The notes beneath the pieces are model-generated. The model saw only the letters and a program-made list of their open reading frames with translations. It did no database searches and was not told where the DNA came from. 64,000 nt of DNA, taken from positions 806,001 to 870,000 of the forward strand of contig NZ_JAHXSA010000001.1 of the NCBI RefSeq assembly GCF_019429565.1, given 5' to 3'. The stretch comes from Schaalia sp. ORNL0103. GTDB lineage: Bacteria; Actinomycetota; Actinomycetes; Actinomycetales; Actinomycetaceae. Position numbers and translations under genes: made by a program. This document shows, piece after piece, positions 9,253 to 18,246 of this stretch; the stretch's first letter is position 1; the number at the start of each line of letters is the position of its first letter.

Positions 9253-9996
9253 ATGACGACAGACCATGAAGTGCGTTCGCAGCGCCCTCCTGCCATCCGA
9301 GAGACCATCGTGCTCGCGCTGGCATGCCTGTCGTATTCCATCCTGTCGTTCCTCGCGAAGGCTCCGGAATCTGTCGCGGTCGCTCACGCACACGACGTCG
9401 CCGCCTTTGAGTCCCACTTCGGGCTGTTTATTGAAGGCCCCGCAAACGCCTGGCTCACGACCCACCCGCTGCTCGCGTCTCTCGCATCCACCCAGTACGC
9501 GGTATCATTCTTCGCAATGACCGGCTTTGCCATGGTTGTTTTATGGCTAAAGGCCCCCGCTCACTATCGGATCGCCCGATGGACACTCGTCGTCATGACG
9601 CTAGGCGCGCTCATCACCTACTGGACCTATCCCCTGGCTCCCCCGCGCCTCGTTCCTGACCTTGGTTTCGTCGACGCCGTCGCCGAGCACACGTCCGCAT
9701 ATTCGCAGCTATTCGGCACGCTCGCGAACCCCTACGGCGCCATGCCCTCGATGCACACGGGTTGGTCCGTGTGGGTTGCAGTCATGCTCGGTACGTACGT
9801 CTGGCGCTCATGGTGGGCCCGGCTCATTCTCGCCGCCCACCCCGTTTTAACCATCGTGACAATCGTCGCAACGGCCAATCATTATGTGGTTGATGCCATT
9901 GCTGGTTGCGCATACTTCCTGCTCGCCTGGCTCTTTGTCACCATTGCAAACAGGGCCTTACCGGGGAATGTGCGAACGCCCGGCGAGACGTCCTAG
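9253..9996 (+). CDS. PAP2-family membrane phosphatase/phosphotransferase
   Basis: Polytopic membrane protein of 247 residues with about six hydrophobic segments. The PAP2 signature is present: PPRLVPD near residue 137, PSMHTGW with His168, and NHYVVDAIAG with His210 and Asp214. The arrangement resembles the inositolphosphotransferase (Aur1/Ipt1-like) branch often found in actinobacteria. The substrate, likely a lipid phosphate such as undecaprenyl pyrophosphate or a phosphatidyl lipid, is not determined. It stands alone, divergent from rbpA, with a palindromic operator candidate in the shared upstream region. Confidence 0.8.
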   Translation: MTTDHEVRSQRPPAIRETIVLALACLSYSILSFLAKAPESVAVAHAHDVAAFESHFGLFIEGPANAWLTTHPLLASLASTQYAVSFFAMTGFAMVVLWLKAPAHYRIARWTLVVMTLGALITYWTYPLAPPRLVPDLGFVDAVAEHTSAYSQLFGTLANPYGAMPSMHTGWSVWVAVMLGTYVWRSWWARLILAAHPVLTIVTIVATANHYVVDAIAGCAYFLLAWLFVTIANRALPGNVRTPGETS

Positions 9997-10029
9997 GTCC
10001 TCCCCTATTTAAACGCTAGTGTGGGTGCC

Positions 10030-11544
10030 ATGAGACTCGGAGTTGATTTTGGCACCACGACCACTGCGATCGCTATCGTCGATCGGGGGAACTACCCAAT
10101 CGTCTCTTTCGTCAACAATCATGACGATACGGTCGATTTCGTTCCGTCTATCATCGCTCTTGACGGCGACCGCCTGGTTTACGGTTTCGACGCCGAAGAC
10201 GCTGCCCGTGAAGGCGCTCCTCATCTGCGCTCCTTTAAGCGTCTGCTGTCCGATCCGTCGGTGACTGACACGTCCACGCTGCGCCTGGGTAATCACAGCG
10301 TCTCGATCCTCGACGCGCTGACGGGTTTCCTCAGCTACGTTGTACGCCAGCTACGCACCAACTCCTCCATCGCCTCGCTGCCGGATTCGGAGCCGCTCGA
10401 AGCGCTCGTCGGCATCCCGGCCCACGCGTGGTCAGCACAGCGCTTCCTGACTCTTGAGGCCTTCCGCCGCGCGGGATGGGACGTCCTCGCGATGGTCAAC
10501 GAGCCTTCTGCCGCAGGTTTCGAGTACACGCACCGCCATGCGGGCACACTCAATTCCAAGCGCACCGCAATCCTCGTCTACGACCTGGGCGGCGGCACTT
10601 TCGACGCCTCCATCGTGTCCGCCACGGGCACGCTCCACGAGGTCATGGGCTCGCGCGGCCTCAACATGGTCGGCGGCGATGACTTCGACGTCGTGCTTGC
10701 TACCCGCCTCGCCGCTGCCGCTGGGACCGACTCAGGCAAGCTTGGGGACGATGCGTGGGAGCGTCTCATCGAAGACTCACGCGACGCGAAGGAGACCCTC
10801 TCCCCTTCGACAAAGTTCATCACCGTGCCCGTCGATGGTAAGCCTGTGACGATTCCCGTCACCGACTTCTACGAGGCAGCCACTCCCCTGGTCGAGGCAA
10901 CGATCGAGGCCATGGAGCCCCTGTTGGTGCCGGATGCATCCGGAGTCGGCCAGCTGGGCGGCGACATCGCCGGCCTCTACGTCGTTGGAGGCGGTTCGCA
11001 GCTGCCGCTGGTTGCCCGCGTGCTCCGTTCGCGCTTTGGCCGACGCGTGCACCGCTCGCCGCACACGGCGGCCTCAACCGCGATCGGCCTGGCCATCGGG
11101 GCCGATCCCGAGGCCGCGTACACGGTGCGCGAACAGCTCTCGCGTGGCGTCGGCGTCTTCCGTGAGCGCGAGGCCGGCTCGTTCATCTCGTTCGATACTC
11201 TTCTGGAGCCGAACACCGAGCTCGCTCCCGGCGAGACCCTGACGATTAAGCGCCGCTACCGCGCCGCGCACAACATCGGATACTTCCGCTTCGTCGAGTA
11301 TTCGTCGTTCGACGAGGCCGGGGTGCCCCGCGGTGACCTGCAGCCCTACGGCGAAGTGATCGTCCCCTTCGATCGCTCCCTGCGCCGCTCCGACATCGAC
11401 CTGTCGGCCGTCCCCGTCATCCGCACCGAGGATGGACCTCTCATCGAAGAGTCCTACATTGTCGACGAAAACGGCATGGTGACCGTGGAAATCACGGATC
11501 TGGAGACCGCCTACACCGTGACGCGTCCTCTCGGCCGGCGTTAG
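10030..11544 (+). CDS. Hsp70-family (DnaK-like) chaperone-like protein
   Basis: ATPase of the Hsp70/actin fold, 504 residues and so shorter than DnaK (about 600-640). The nucleotide-binding domain is complete: phosphate-1 motif LGVDFGTTTT at the N-terminus, phosphate-2 motif VYDLGGGTFD, adenosine motif VVGGGSQLP. The remaining roughly 150 residues look like a beta-rich substrate-binding part without the helical lid. No dnaJ or grpE lies nearby. The start is ATG at 10030 or GTG at 10021; neither has a clear ribosome site, and a TATTTAAA stretch lies just upstream (about 10006-10013), so a leaderless message is possible. Its client is unknown. Confidence 0.8.
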   Translation: MRLGVDFGTTTTAIAIVDRGNYPIVSFVNNHDDTVDFVPSIIALDGDRLVYGFDAEDAAREGAPHLRSFKRLLSDPSVTDTSTLRLGNHSVSILDALTGFLSYVVRQLRTNSSIASLPDSEPLEALVGIPAHAWSAQRFLTLEAFRRAGWDVLAMVNEPSAAGFEYTHRHAGTLNSKRTAILVYDLGGGTFDASIVSATGTLHEVMGSRGLNMVGGDDFDVVLATRLAAAAGTDSGKLGDDAWERLIEDSRDAKETLSPSTKFITVPVDGKPVTIPVTDFYEAATPLVEATIEAMEPLLVPDASGVGQLGGDIAGLYVVGGGSQLPLVARVLRSRFGRRVHRSPHTAASTAIGLAIGADPEAAYTVREQLSRGVGVFREREAGSFISFDTLLEPNTELAPGETLTIKRRYRAAHNIGYFRFVEYSSFDEAGVPRGDLQPYGEVIVPFDRSLRRSDIDLSAVPVIRTEDGPLIEESYIVDENGMVTVEITDLETAYTVTRPLGRR

Positions 11545-11570
11545 TCGCCCAGGCGGCGCTCGCCGCTTGA

Positions 11571-11611
11571 TAAGTGTGGGGCCCAGGCATTGCGCCTGGG
11601 CCCCACACTTA
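11571..11611. terminator. Bidirectional terminator hairpin between Hsp70-like and MerR genes
   Basis: A perfect 18-bp stem (11571-11588 with 11594-11611) closes a 5-base loop between the converging ends of the Hsp70-like gene (11544) and the MerR gene (11627). There is no long T-run, so it may act as a GC-rich hairpin terminator for both strands. Confidence 0.7.
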
Positions 11612-11626
11612 CGTTGAAGACACGTC

Positions 11627-12178
11627 TCAGGAAGCTGAAAGCTTCGAGCGACGACGCTCGGCGAGCTCGTCGACGAAGGCGGGCTCGGAGCGCTCAAGGG
11701 GCAGCTCAGCGAGCGAACCCTCGACCTCGCGCCAGACGCGGCCCACAGCGATGCCAAAAACACCCTGTCCGCCCTGAAGAAGATCGATGACCTCATCGGT
11801 GGAGGTGCACTCGTAGACCGACGCACCGTCGCTCATCAGCGTGATGGATGCAAGGTCATCCACTCCCCTGTTCTGCAGCGACGACACGGCAACGCGAACC
11901 TGCTGGAGAGAAACGCCGGCGTCCAGGAGCTTCTTGACGACCTTCAGGACGAGAATGTCACGGAAGGAGTAGAGGCGCTGCGAGCCGGAGCCGCGCGCGG
12001 CGCGGATTGACGGCTGCAGCAGACCGGTGCGAGCCCAGTAATCGAGCTGACGGTACGTGATACCGGCTGCGCTGCACGCAACGGGACCGCGGTAGCCCAT
12101 CTCGTCCGTGTCGAGCCCCTCAAGGGGATCGCCGAACAGCATGCCTTGCCGGCTTGCGGCGTTCGCTTGTGCGCTCAC
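11627..12178 (-). CDS. MerR-family regulator (Rv1830-like)
   Basis: Transcriptional regulator of 183 residues with a MerR winged helix: GYRGPVACSAAGITYRQLDYW at the N-terminus, then a helical region (VSLQQVRVAVSSLQNRG). The GTG start at 12178 follows AAGGAG with a 7-base gap. It is the last gene of the garA-ftsR-merR series; in Mycobacterium the matching order is Rv1827 (garA), Rv1828, Rv1829, Rv1830. The DUF151 nuclease gene (Rv1829) that lies between the two MerR genes there is missing here. No metal-binding cysteine cluster is seen, so a role in growth control rather than metal sensing is likely. Confidence 0.82.
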   Translation of the reverse strand: MSAQANAASRQGMLFGDPLEGLDTDEMGYRGPVACSAAGITYRQLDYWARTGLLQPSIRAARGSGSQRLYSFRDILVLKVVKKLLDAGVSLQQVRVAVSSLQNRGVDDLASITLMSDGASVYECTSTDEVIDLLQGGQGVFGIAVGRVWREVEGSLAELPLERSEPAFVDELAERRRSKLSAS

Positions 12179-12290
12179 TCGGGGGCTCCTTGCAGGTAAT
12201 ACGTGATGAGAACAGGACTACGGTAGAGCACGAGCAACGCTCGGTCAATGACCTCCCCGGCGAGTCTAACCTTCATGTTGAACATGAGAC

Positions 12291-13058
12291 TTAGTCCCCG
12301 TCCTCCGCCAGCGACGACACCGCCACCGCCAGCATGTCCCGATGCAATTCGGCAAACAGGTCGCCCAGTTCGATAGCTCGGGCGCGCGCACGCTCACGAT
12401 CCGCGCCACGGCCTCGTCCCCTCTGAGAGGAAACAGTCTGGTCGATGATATCCGCACTACGTTCCGCGCCCTGACGAACGCCGCGCAGCACCCGAACATC
12501 CACCCCCGCGGATTCGAGACGCGCGATGGTAGAAACGGCTTGCACGCAGCGAGAAGGGAAATAACCGGCCAGATCCGGAGTGATCAGCCCAAGCCTCGCA
12601 TAACGCTCGAGGGTGTCCATATCGACGCCCGTCAGGTCCGACAGATCCGCGGCCGGAATGGCCCGACGGCCCCCCAGCGACACCGTCTGCCCCTCTGAGG
12701 ACACGACCTGCGCGACACGACGGCGCACGGGCTCGTGACCGGCATCGAGCGCATCAAGCTGCCCGCGAATCACACTCAGCGGAGTGAACGAGTCGCGCTG
12801 CTCCGTCAAGACGTAGCGCAGCCGCTCGACGTCGGCGGCCGAATACTTGCGGTACCCGGATCCGGTGCGAGCGGGTGAGACAAGGCCTTCGCTCTCCAGG
12901 TAGCGAACCTTCGACAGCGAGATCGCAGGGAACTCGTCCTTCAGTGCATCGACAACACGGCCGATCGACAGCTCCGGCGAATGGTCCGCATCATGCGGCC
13001 ACGAGGTCGCTTCCTCCACGGAAGCAACCTCGTGACGACGTGCAAGAGCTGCGCACAC
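12291..13058 (-). CDS. ftsR: MerR-family regulator FtsR (Rv1828-like)
   Basis: DNA-binding regulator of 255 residues. The N-terminal MerR helix-turn-helix reads SIGRVVDALKDEFPAISLSK followed by VRYLESEGLVSPARTGSGYR. A second MerR-like segment follows in the middle (LTGVDMDTLERYARLGLI), as in the FtsR family, where Corynebacterium FtsR activates ftsZ. The C-terminus is rich in Arg and Glu. Its GTG start (13056-13058) directly follows the garA stop, so the two are co-transcribed. The exact start is uncertain because the first 25 residues are not conserved-looking. Confidence 0.82.
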   Translation of the reverse strand: MCAALARRHEVASVEEATSWPHDADHSPELSIGRVVDALKDEFPAISLSKVRYLESEGLVSPARTGSGYRKYSAADVERLRYVLTEQRDSFTPLSVIRGQLDALDAGHEPVRRRVAQVVSSEGQTVSLGGRRAIPAADLSDLTGVDMDTLERYARLGLITPDLAGYFPSRCVQAVSTIARLESAGVDVRVLRGVRQGAERSADIIDQTVSSQRGRGRGADRERARARAIELGDLFAELHRDMLAVAVSSLAEDGD

Positions 13059-13059
13059 G

Positions 13060-13494
13060 TCAGGCCTGCTTGGTCGACGGCTGGTAGGTCAAACGATACT
13101 TTCCGATCTGCACCTCGTCGCCGGCGTGCAATTCAATTGAATCGACGCGCTCACGGTTCACGTACGTGCCGTTCAGCGAGCCAGAATCGCGCACGATGTG
13201 GCCGCCGTTCGACGCAATGAACTGGCAGTGCTTGCGCGAGACCGTCACGTCGTCCAGGAAGATGTCGGCTTTGGGGGAACGACCCGCGTTCGTCACCTCA
13301 GGATCAAGGAGGAAGCGCGCGCCCGTGTTCGGGCCGCGCTGGACGATAAGGAGCGCAGAGCCGGCAGGCAGTGCCTCGACGGCCTCACGATCGCGAGCAG
13401 ACAGGGCAACGGGAGCCTCCTCGACATCCTCCGTCACAGGCGCGAGGCCGAAGATAGAGGTTGCGGTCGGGTCAAGCGGCTGGTTGTCGGACAT
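13060..13494 (-). CDS. garA: FHA-domain metabolic regulator GarA/OdhI
   Basis: Small FHA-domain protein of 144 residues. In mycobacteria (GarA) and corynebacteria (OdhI) it binds and restrains 2-oxoglutarate dehydrogenase and acts on glutamate enzymes; phosphorylation of an N-terminal TT pair by PknB or PknG switches it off. The FHA core is visible: NAGRSPKADIFLDD, SRKHCQF, DSGSLNGTYVN. The N-terminal motif reads TATSIF (residues 10-15) where GarA has ETTSVF, so the PknB-type threonine is kept as Thr12 but the PknG-type threonine is Ala11. I start it at ATG 13494 (MSDNQP), not at the in-frame ATG four codons upstream. Confidence 0.9.
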   Translation of the reverse strand: MSDNQPLDPTATSIFGLAPVTEDVEEAPVALSARDREAVEALPAGSALLIVQRGPNTGARFLLDPEVTNAGRSPKADIFLDDVTVSRKHCQFIASNGGHIVRDSGSLNGTYVNRERVDSIELHAGDEVQIGKYRLTYQPSTKQA

Positions 13495-13583
13495 TGTGCG
13501 CTCCAAACGATCATTTCAGGGACTGTATTAAGTGTAAACGTTCACCATCCGACAAGCGCGGGCACGGTGAGCACGGTGACTCC

Positions 13584-13603
13584 CCCACCGATTATACGGT
13601 GGG
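13584..13603. other. Small hairpin between garA and DUF881 gene
   Basis: A 7-bp perfect stem (CCCACCG with CGGTGGG) around a 6-base AT loop lies just beyond the stop of the DUF881 gene (13607, minus strand). There is no T-run. It may be a weak terminator that separates garA from the genes upstream of it. Confidence 0.35.
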
Positions 13604-13606
13604 ACC

Positions 13607-14407
13607 TCACTGGTAGGTGGCGAACTGGGGTGGGCGCGGAGTCGCAATCGATTCGATCGTAATGTCCGTCGACGGCGTGATCGCCACATTGGCGCCCTTG
13701 GCGCGCATCTGCGCCGCCGAACCAGCCTGGATATCCAACGCCGTGGCGATCGTCTGAGACTCCCCGATCACTTTCCACGTGTAGGGCGACGAGATGGGAA
13801 TTCCATCGACCGCAATCGAGCCGGCCTGCCCTGTGAAGGACGACCGAGTCGACAGGCGAATACCGTTGAGTTCGATGGCCTCGGCACCCGCATTGCGCAA
13901 TTCGCCCAGCGTCATGACGAACTGCGTCGACGTCAGGTTTGCGCCGGCGTCGACGACCGAGACTGTCACGCCGGGACCGCGGACCGGCACTGTACCCGCA
14001 GCGATCTGCGCTTGGGTTTCGGCCTTTCGTGCCGCCTGCTCTCGTGCCTGTGCCTCATCGGCGGCGCTGCGCAGTTCGTCTAGTTCACTGGAAAGTTCGC
14101 CGCGACGCGTGCGCAGGTTTTGCTCCTGCGTGCCCAACTCATCGAGCACCGTGACAAGATCTTGTTCGGACAGTCCTTCGAGGGGGTCGGATCGCTGCGC
14201 CCTCACCTGCGTGGCAAGAGCGAACCCCAAAATCATAAAGATCACGAGCATCACGACGTGCAAACCACGGGGCAGCGCAAAGAACGCCTGTCGCGCCCGG
14301 GCCCACAGGCGCCGTCCGCTGTGTGGCTCACGGTGAACGCCGTGCCCGCGGGGCGCGGGCGCACTCTCGGACGCGGAGGGAATCGTCTCTTGATTCTGTT
14401 CACTCAT
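13607..14407 (-). CDS. DUF881 family membrane-anchored protein (Rv1825-like)
   Basis: Protein of 266 residues with a cytoplasmic N-terminus, one transmembrane helix at about residues 49-67, a coiled coil (about 75-125, with QEQNLRTRRGELSSELDELR) and the DUF881 domain (VRGPGVTVSVVDAG onward). The function of the family is not established. It resembles the first DUF881 gene of this cluster, and the two flank sbp, as Rv1825 and Rv1823 flank Rv1824 in Mycobacterium. Topology and coiled coil suggest an envelope or division-related scaffold, which is an inference. Confidence 0.82.
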   Translation of the reverse strand: MSEQNQETIPSASESAPAPRGHGVHREPHSGRRLWARARQAFFALPRGLHVVMLVIFMILGFALATQVRAQRSDPLEGLSEQDLVTVLDELGTQEQNLRTRRGELSSELDELRSAADEAQAREQAARKAETQAQIAAGTVPVRGPGVTVSVVDAGANLTSTQFVMTLGELRNAGAEAIELNGIRLSTRSSFTGQAGSIAVDGIPISSPYTWKVIGESQTIATALDIQAGSAAQMRAKGANVAITPSTDITIESIATPRPPQFATYQ

Positions 14408-14408
14408 G

Positions 14409-14741
14409 TCAGGCCTTCAGGAGCAGACGGCGGATCGATGCGGTGTTCGAGAAAATTCGAATACCCAGCACGACGACGACGGCCGTGGTCATGGCGGATC
14501 CGACTCCCAGCTGAGTCCCCAGGAAAACCAGCAGGCATGCAACGACGACGTTCCAGAAGAAAGAGGTCACGAACACGCGGTCTGCGAAGCGCCCCTCCAG
14601 CCATGCGCGTCCCGCGCCGAAAAGTGCGTCCAGGCCGGCAACGACCGCGACGGGGAGGAACGGGGCCAGCCACGCGGGCACTGTCGGGTCGAGCAAGACG
14701 CCGAGCACAATGCCGATGATCAATCCGATGACGGCGATCAT
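14409..14741 (-). CDS. sbp: Small basic protein, DUF1290 (Sbp)
   Basis: Membrane protein of 110 residues with about three hydrophobic segments and a basic C-terminus (IRRLLLKA). It matches the small basic protein family found next to ftsZ in Bacillus and between two DUF881 genes in actinobacteria. The ATG start (14741) overlaps the stop of the upstream DUF881 gene by 4 bases, and the next DUF881 gene begins one base after its stop, so all three are translationally coupled. Its role is unknown. Confidence 0.82.
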   Translation of the reverse strand: MIAVIGLIIGIVLGVLLDPTVPAWLAPFLPVAVVAGLDALFGAGRAWLEGRFADRVFVTSFFWNVVVACLLVFLGTQLGVGSAMTTAVVVVLGIRIFSNTASIRRLLLKA

Positions 14742-15598
14742 TGAGTGTCTCCTTCGGGTTGTGTATCCAGCGGTTGTGCGTACTGCGATGAGGTCGGTGC
14801 CAGCGCTTCCATGCTCAGCGACTGGGAGACCTTCGAGTTCACGGTCATACCGCTGACTGATTGGGCGGCGGATAGGTAGTCGCCTGTCGAGCCCCGGACA
14901 AGCGCGACGGACAGCGCGTTCGAGTCCCCGATTGCCGTCACCTCGTAGGGAGAGGACACGGGGGTCACATTGACCAGAATGGCCGACCCTGCGGTGCGCA
15001 CGAAAGTATCTGGTCCAATGCGCTGGCCGTTGACCGAAATAGCCTCCGCGCCGGCACCCCAGAGGGCGTTGACAACCATCGCGACGTCCTGGTCTCGGAC
15101 AGCTCCGCTACCCTTTCCCGGGCCGCTTCGATCCGTGAGCGTGACGGTGATGCCGGGGCCACTGATAGGTCGTGTCGCCGTCACCAGGTCTCGCGCACCA
15201 TCCACGGCGATTGGTGAGCCGGACTGCGACAGGTCATCGATCGCACGGCCGAGCGACTGCACCTCATCGTTCAAGGCTTCGACGTTGCTCGACCGCGCGG
15301 CAGCCTGCTCTTTCAGGTCGGCTTTCACGTCATTGGCCGGGCACCGCAGCGAACCGATAGCGATGACCGACCCAAACCCAAGCGCAACAGCCACTGCGAA
15401 AACGGCGATGCGGCTGACAAGTCCCGCAGGTCGCGAGCCGTGGTTTGCTTGGTAGTGCTCGTAACCGGCGTCCAGCGGATTGGCGAGGAGCGACGTGAGC
15501 AGGGACATCGAGGCCGCGGGGTCCACGGACGAGGCCTGGGCAGGAGCGTCGTCGTGCTCCTCCCCCGGCTTCGCACCTCGATGTCCCGGCTGCGTCAC
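14738..15598 (-). CDS. DUF881 family membrane-anchored protein (Rv1823-like)
   Basis: Protein of 286 residues: a polar N-terminus, one transmembrane helix near residues 62-84, a short coiled coil, then a DUF881 domain (ISGPGITVTLTDRSG). It is paralogous to the other DUF881 gene of the operon. The GTG start overlaps the pepN stop as GTGA. In Mycobacterium a CDP-alcohol phosphatidyltransferase gene precedes this block; here pepN does. Confidence 0.82.
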   Translation of the reverse strand: MTQPGHRGAKPGEEHDDAPAQASSVDPAASMSLLTSLLANPLDAGYEHYQANHGSRPAGLVSRIAVFAVAVALGFGSVIAIGSLRCPANDVKADLKEQAAARSSNVEALNDEVQSLGRAIDDLSQSGSPIAVDGARDLVTATRPISGPGITVTLTDRSGPGKGSGAVRDQDVAMVVNALWGAGAEAISVNGQRIGPDTFVRTAGSAILVNVTPVSSPYEVTAIGDSNALSVALVRGSTGDYLSAAQSVSGMTVNSKVSQSLSMEALAPTSSQYAQPLDTQPEGDTQ

Positions 15599-18174
15599 TG
15601 GCCCGAACTCCAGCGGCGCTGCACGCGCTCGTCGCGTTCGAATGAGTCGAGATGCTCAACGACGATGCGGCGCAGCTGCGCAGGAGCATCCGCGTGCTCG
15701 TCGATCCAGCGGCGCAGCAGTCCGACGGAGCGCTCGACGCTGCCATCACGGTCGACGTCGACACCGAGAGCGAGGACACCGTTGGCGTAGCGCAGCGCCA
15801 TGCCGATCGTGTGACTCTCCCAGTAGGAGATCATGCGCTCGACGGCGCTCTCAATTCCGGTCTCGCCCTCCCACGACGAGGCCTGTAGGCCGGCCAGGGT
15901 TGCGGTCAGGTAGTCGTTCGACAGGGAATCGGAGAACACCGACTCCCAGGCCCGCGCGCGAGCCTCTTCCGAGGGCAGTGACGCGAGGGCCTCGACGCTC
16001 ATGCGAGCGGCTTCGCCTGAGCCGTCGGCACTGCGCCAGGCCTCGATGGACTCCTCATCGACGAGGCCGCGTGCAGCCAGGGCGCGGCGCGCACGCCAGG
16101 CGATATCGGGGTTGTCGCTGCTGGCGAAGTCCCGGACCGTCGCCTCATACTCGTCGCCACCACGGGCGGCGAATTCAGCGATGAATGCGCGCGTGTACGA
16201 GCGCCACGCGTCGGAGTCCTCGGTCTCGCGCGACAGACGGATCGTCGTCGCAAGCACCTGGTCGTGGACGTCCGAGCGAGCCTGGCCCGGCAGGAAGGAC
16301 GAGATGGCCTCGGCGACGAACAACAGGAGACGGTCGCGGATCGCGGGCTCAGTTTCGGACGGAACGGCGTTCAGAACCGCGACTACGAAGCGGCGTGGAT
16401 CCAGCAGACCGTCCCGCACCGCGTTCCAGAGAGACGCCCAGATAACGGCGCGCGTGATAGCCGCATCAATGGTGCCCACGTAAGCCAGCGCGACGTCGGT
16501 CGAGCGCTCGTCGAGGCGCGAGATCGCGTAGGTGAGGTCATCGTCGTTCACGACGACAAGGTCAGCGGACGCGGCGCCGCCGGGCACCGCCACAGCGCCC
16601 TCGGGATCAATGGGGGCGCTGTCGCCGTCGATACGGACGTCAAACACATGCGTACGCTCAAGCGCCCCGGCGGCGACGCGCCACGTCGAAACGGTGACGC
16701 GGTGGGGACGCAGCACACCGTTGCAGGCCTCACCACCCTGATGAAGCGTGAAGTCCGTGATCGCACCGACGCTATCGGTGACCCACGAAGCCGACAGCGT
16801 CGACGGGCCTGAGGTCTCCAACCAGGCGCTCTTCCACGAAGAAAGCTCCTGCTGCGAGGCGCCTTCAAGCGCAACAAGCAGGTCCTGCAGGTTGGTCGCA
16901 CCGAACTGATGCTCGGCAAAGTAGCGACGGGCCCCCTCGTAGAAGGCGTCCTCCCCTACCCAGGCAACCAGCTGCTTGAGAACGGATGCACCCTTCGCGT
17001 AGGTGATGCCGTCGAAGTTTGTCTTGGCGGCTGCAACGTCCGGGATGTCAGCGGCGATCGGGTGCGTCGTCGGCATCTGGTCCTGCGTGTAGGCCCAGAT
17101 CTTTCGGTTCATCGCAAAGTTCGCCCATTCGCCCACGTAGCGCGTTGCCGTCGCGATCGCGCTGGCGCCCTGGTTCTCAGCGAAGGACTCCTTGAGCCAC
17201 AGGTCATCCCACCACGAGGGTGTGGCGAGGTCGCCAAACCACATATGGCACATTTCGTGCAGCGTCGTGTTCGCGCGGCGCTGGCGCTCGGAGAAGGTGG
17301 GCGTCGAGCGCGAAATGTAGTTCTCGTTGAAGGTGATGCACCCCGGGTTTTCCATGGCGCCGAGGTTGTATTCGGGCACGTACACCTGGTCGTAGGATCC
17401 CCACGGGAAGGTCACTCCGTAGCGCTCGTGGAAGAAGTCGAGTCCTGCCCGAGTCACTTCAAACACGTCGTCGGAGTCGAGGTAGCGCGCGAGCGTACGG
17501 CGGCACAGCAGGCGCAGCTCGAGCTCAGCATGGCCACCATCCGACGCGCCACCGCTCCACGTGCCGCCTTCGATGACCGCCCACGGGCCGGCGACAATCG
17601 CCGTGATGTAGCTCGAGAGCGGGCGGGTCGCCGTGAAATCATGGCGCAGCGCACCCGAGTCATCCAAGGCCTCGACGGCAGTCTCAACTCCATTGGAGGA
17701 GACGACCCAGCCTGCGGGAGCAATGACGTGGAACGTCCACTCGGGCTTCACATCCGGCTGATCCACGCACGGCCACGCACGGTGAGCGTCGTTGGGCTCG
17801 AACTGGGTGTAGAGATAGACCTCACCATCCTCGGGATCGGTGTAGCGGTGCAGGCCCTCGCCGCTGCGCGAGTAGCGCGCCAGGGCGCGAACCTCGAGGG
17901 TGATCGTCTCCCCCACCGGCAGGCCACCGACCCACACGCGGTCTTCATCGTCGTCGAACGGGTGGGGTTCGCCGTTGAGGAGAACCTCTTTTACCTCGCC
18001 AGCGATGTCGATGAAGGCGCGGTCCTCATCCGACGTCAACGTCAGCGTCGACGTCACGGGATAGCTCGGATTCGTGGTGTCCTGTGCATCTCGAAGATCG
18101 ACGACGACGTCGATAGCGGAGACATGAAGATGGGCAGCGCGATGGGTTGCTTCGTTGCGTGTCAAAATCTGCAT
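15595..18174 (-). CDS. pepN: Aminopeptidase N (M1 family)
   Basis: Cytoplasmic zinc aminopeptidase that removes N-terminal residues from peptides. It has 859 residues, normal for actinobacterial PepN. The exopeptidase motif is GAMENPGCITF. The zinc site is HEMCH followed 18 residues later by the glutamate of LKESFAENQGA. The N-terminal beta-domain, thermolysin-like domain and C-terminal helical ERAP1-like domain can be followed along the length. It starts divergently from murE, with 72 bases between them, and overlaps the DUF881 gene downstream. Confidence 0.95.
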   Translation of the reverse strand: MQILTRNEATHRAAHLHVSAIDVVVDLRDAQDTTNPSYPVTSTLTLTSDEDRAFIDIAGEVKEVLLNGEPHPFDDDEDRVWVGGLPVGETITLEVRALARYSRSGEGLHRYTDPEDGEVYLYTQFEPNDAHRAWPCVDQPDVKPEWTFHVIAPAGWVVSSNGVETAVEALDDSGALRHDFTATRPLSSYITAIVAGPWAVIEGGTWSGGASDGGHAELELRLLCRRTLARYLDSDDVFEVTRAGLDFFHERYGVTFPWGSYDQVYVPEYNLGAMENPGCITFNENYISRSTPTFSERQRRANTTLHEMCHMWFGDLATPSWWDDLWLKESFAENQGASAIATATRYVGEWANFAMNRKIWAYTQDQMPTTHPIAADIPDVAAAKTNFDGITYAKGASVLKQLVAWVGEDAFYEGARRYFAEHQFGATNLQDLLVALEGASQQELSSWKSAWLETSGPSTLSASWVTDSVGAITDFTLHQGGEACNGVLRPHRVTVSTWRVAAGALERTHVFDVRIDGDSAPIDPEGAVAVPGGAASADLVVVNDDDLTYAISRLDERSTDVALAYVGTIDAAITRAVIWASLWNAVRDGLLDPRRFVVAVLNAVPSETEPAIRDRLLLFVAEAISSFLPGQARSDVHDQVLATTIRLSRETEDSDAWRSYTRAFIAEFAARGGDEYEATVRDFASSDNPDIAWRARRALAARGLVDEESIEAWRSADGSGEAARMSVEALASLPSEEARARAWESVFSDSLSNDYLTATLAGLQASSWEGETGIESAVERMISYWESHTIGMALRYANGVLALGVDVDRDGSVERSVGLLRRWIDEHADAPAQLRRIVVEHLDSFERDERVQRRWSSGQ

Positions 18175-18246
18175 AACCCCTATCCTACTGTGTGACCGCC
18201 GGTATGTGTGGCGCGCGCCGCCGTCGCGACGAACTAGAGTAGACCC

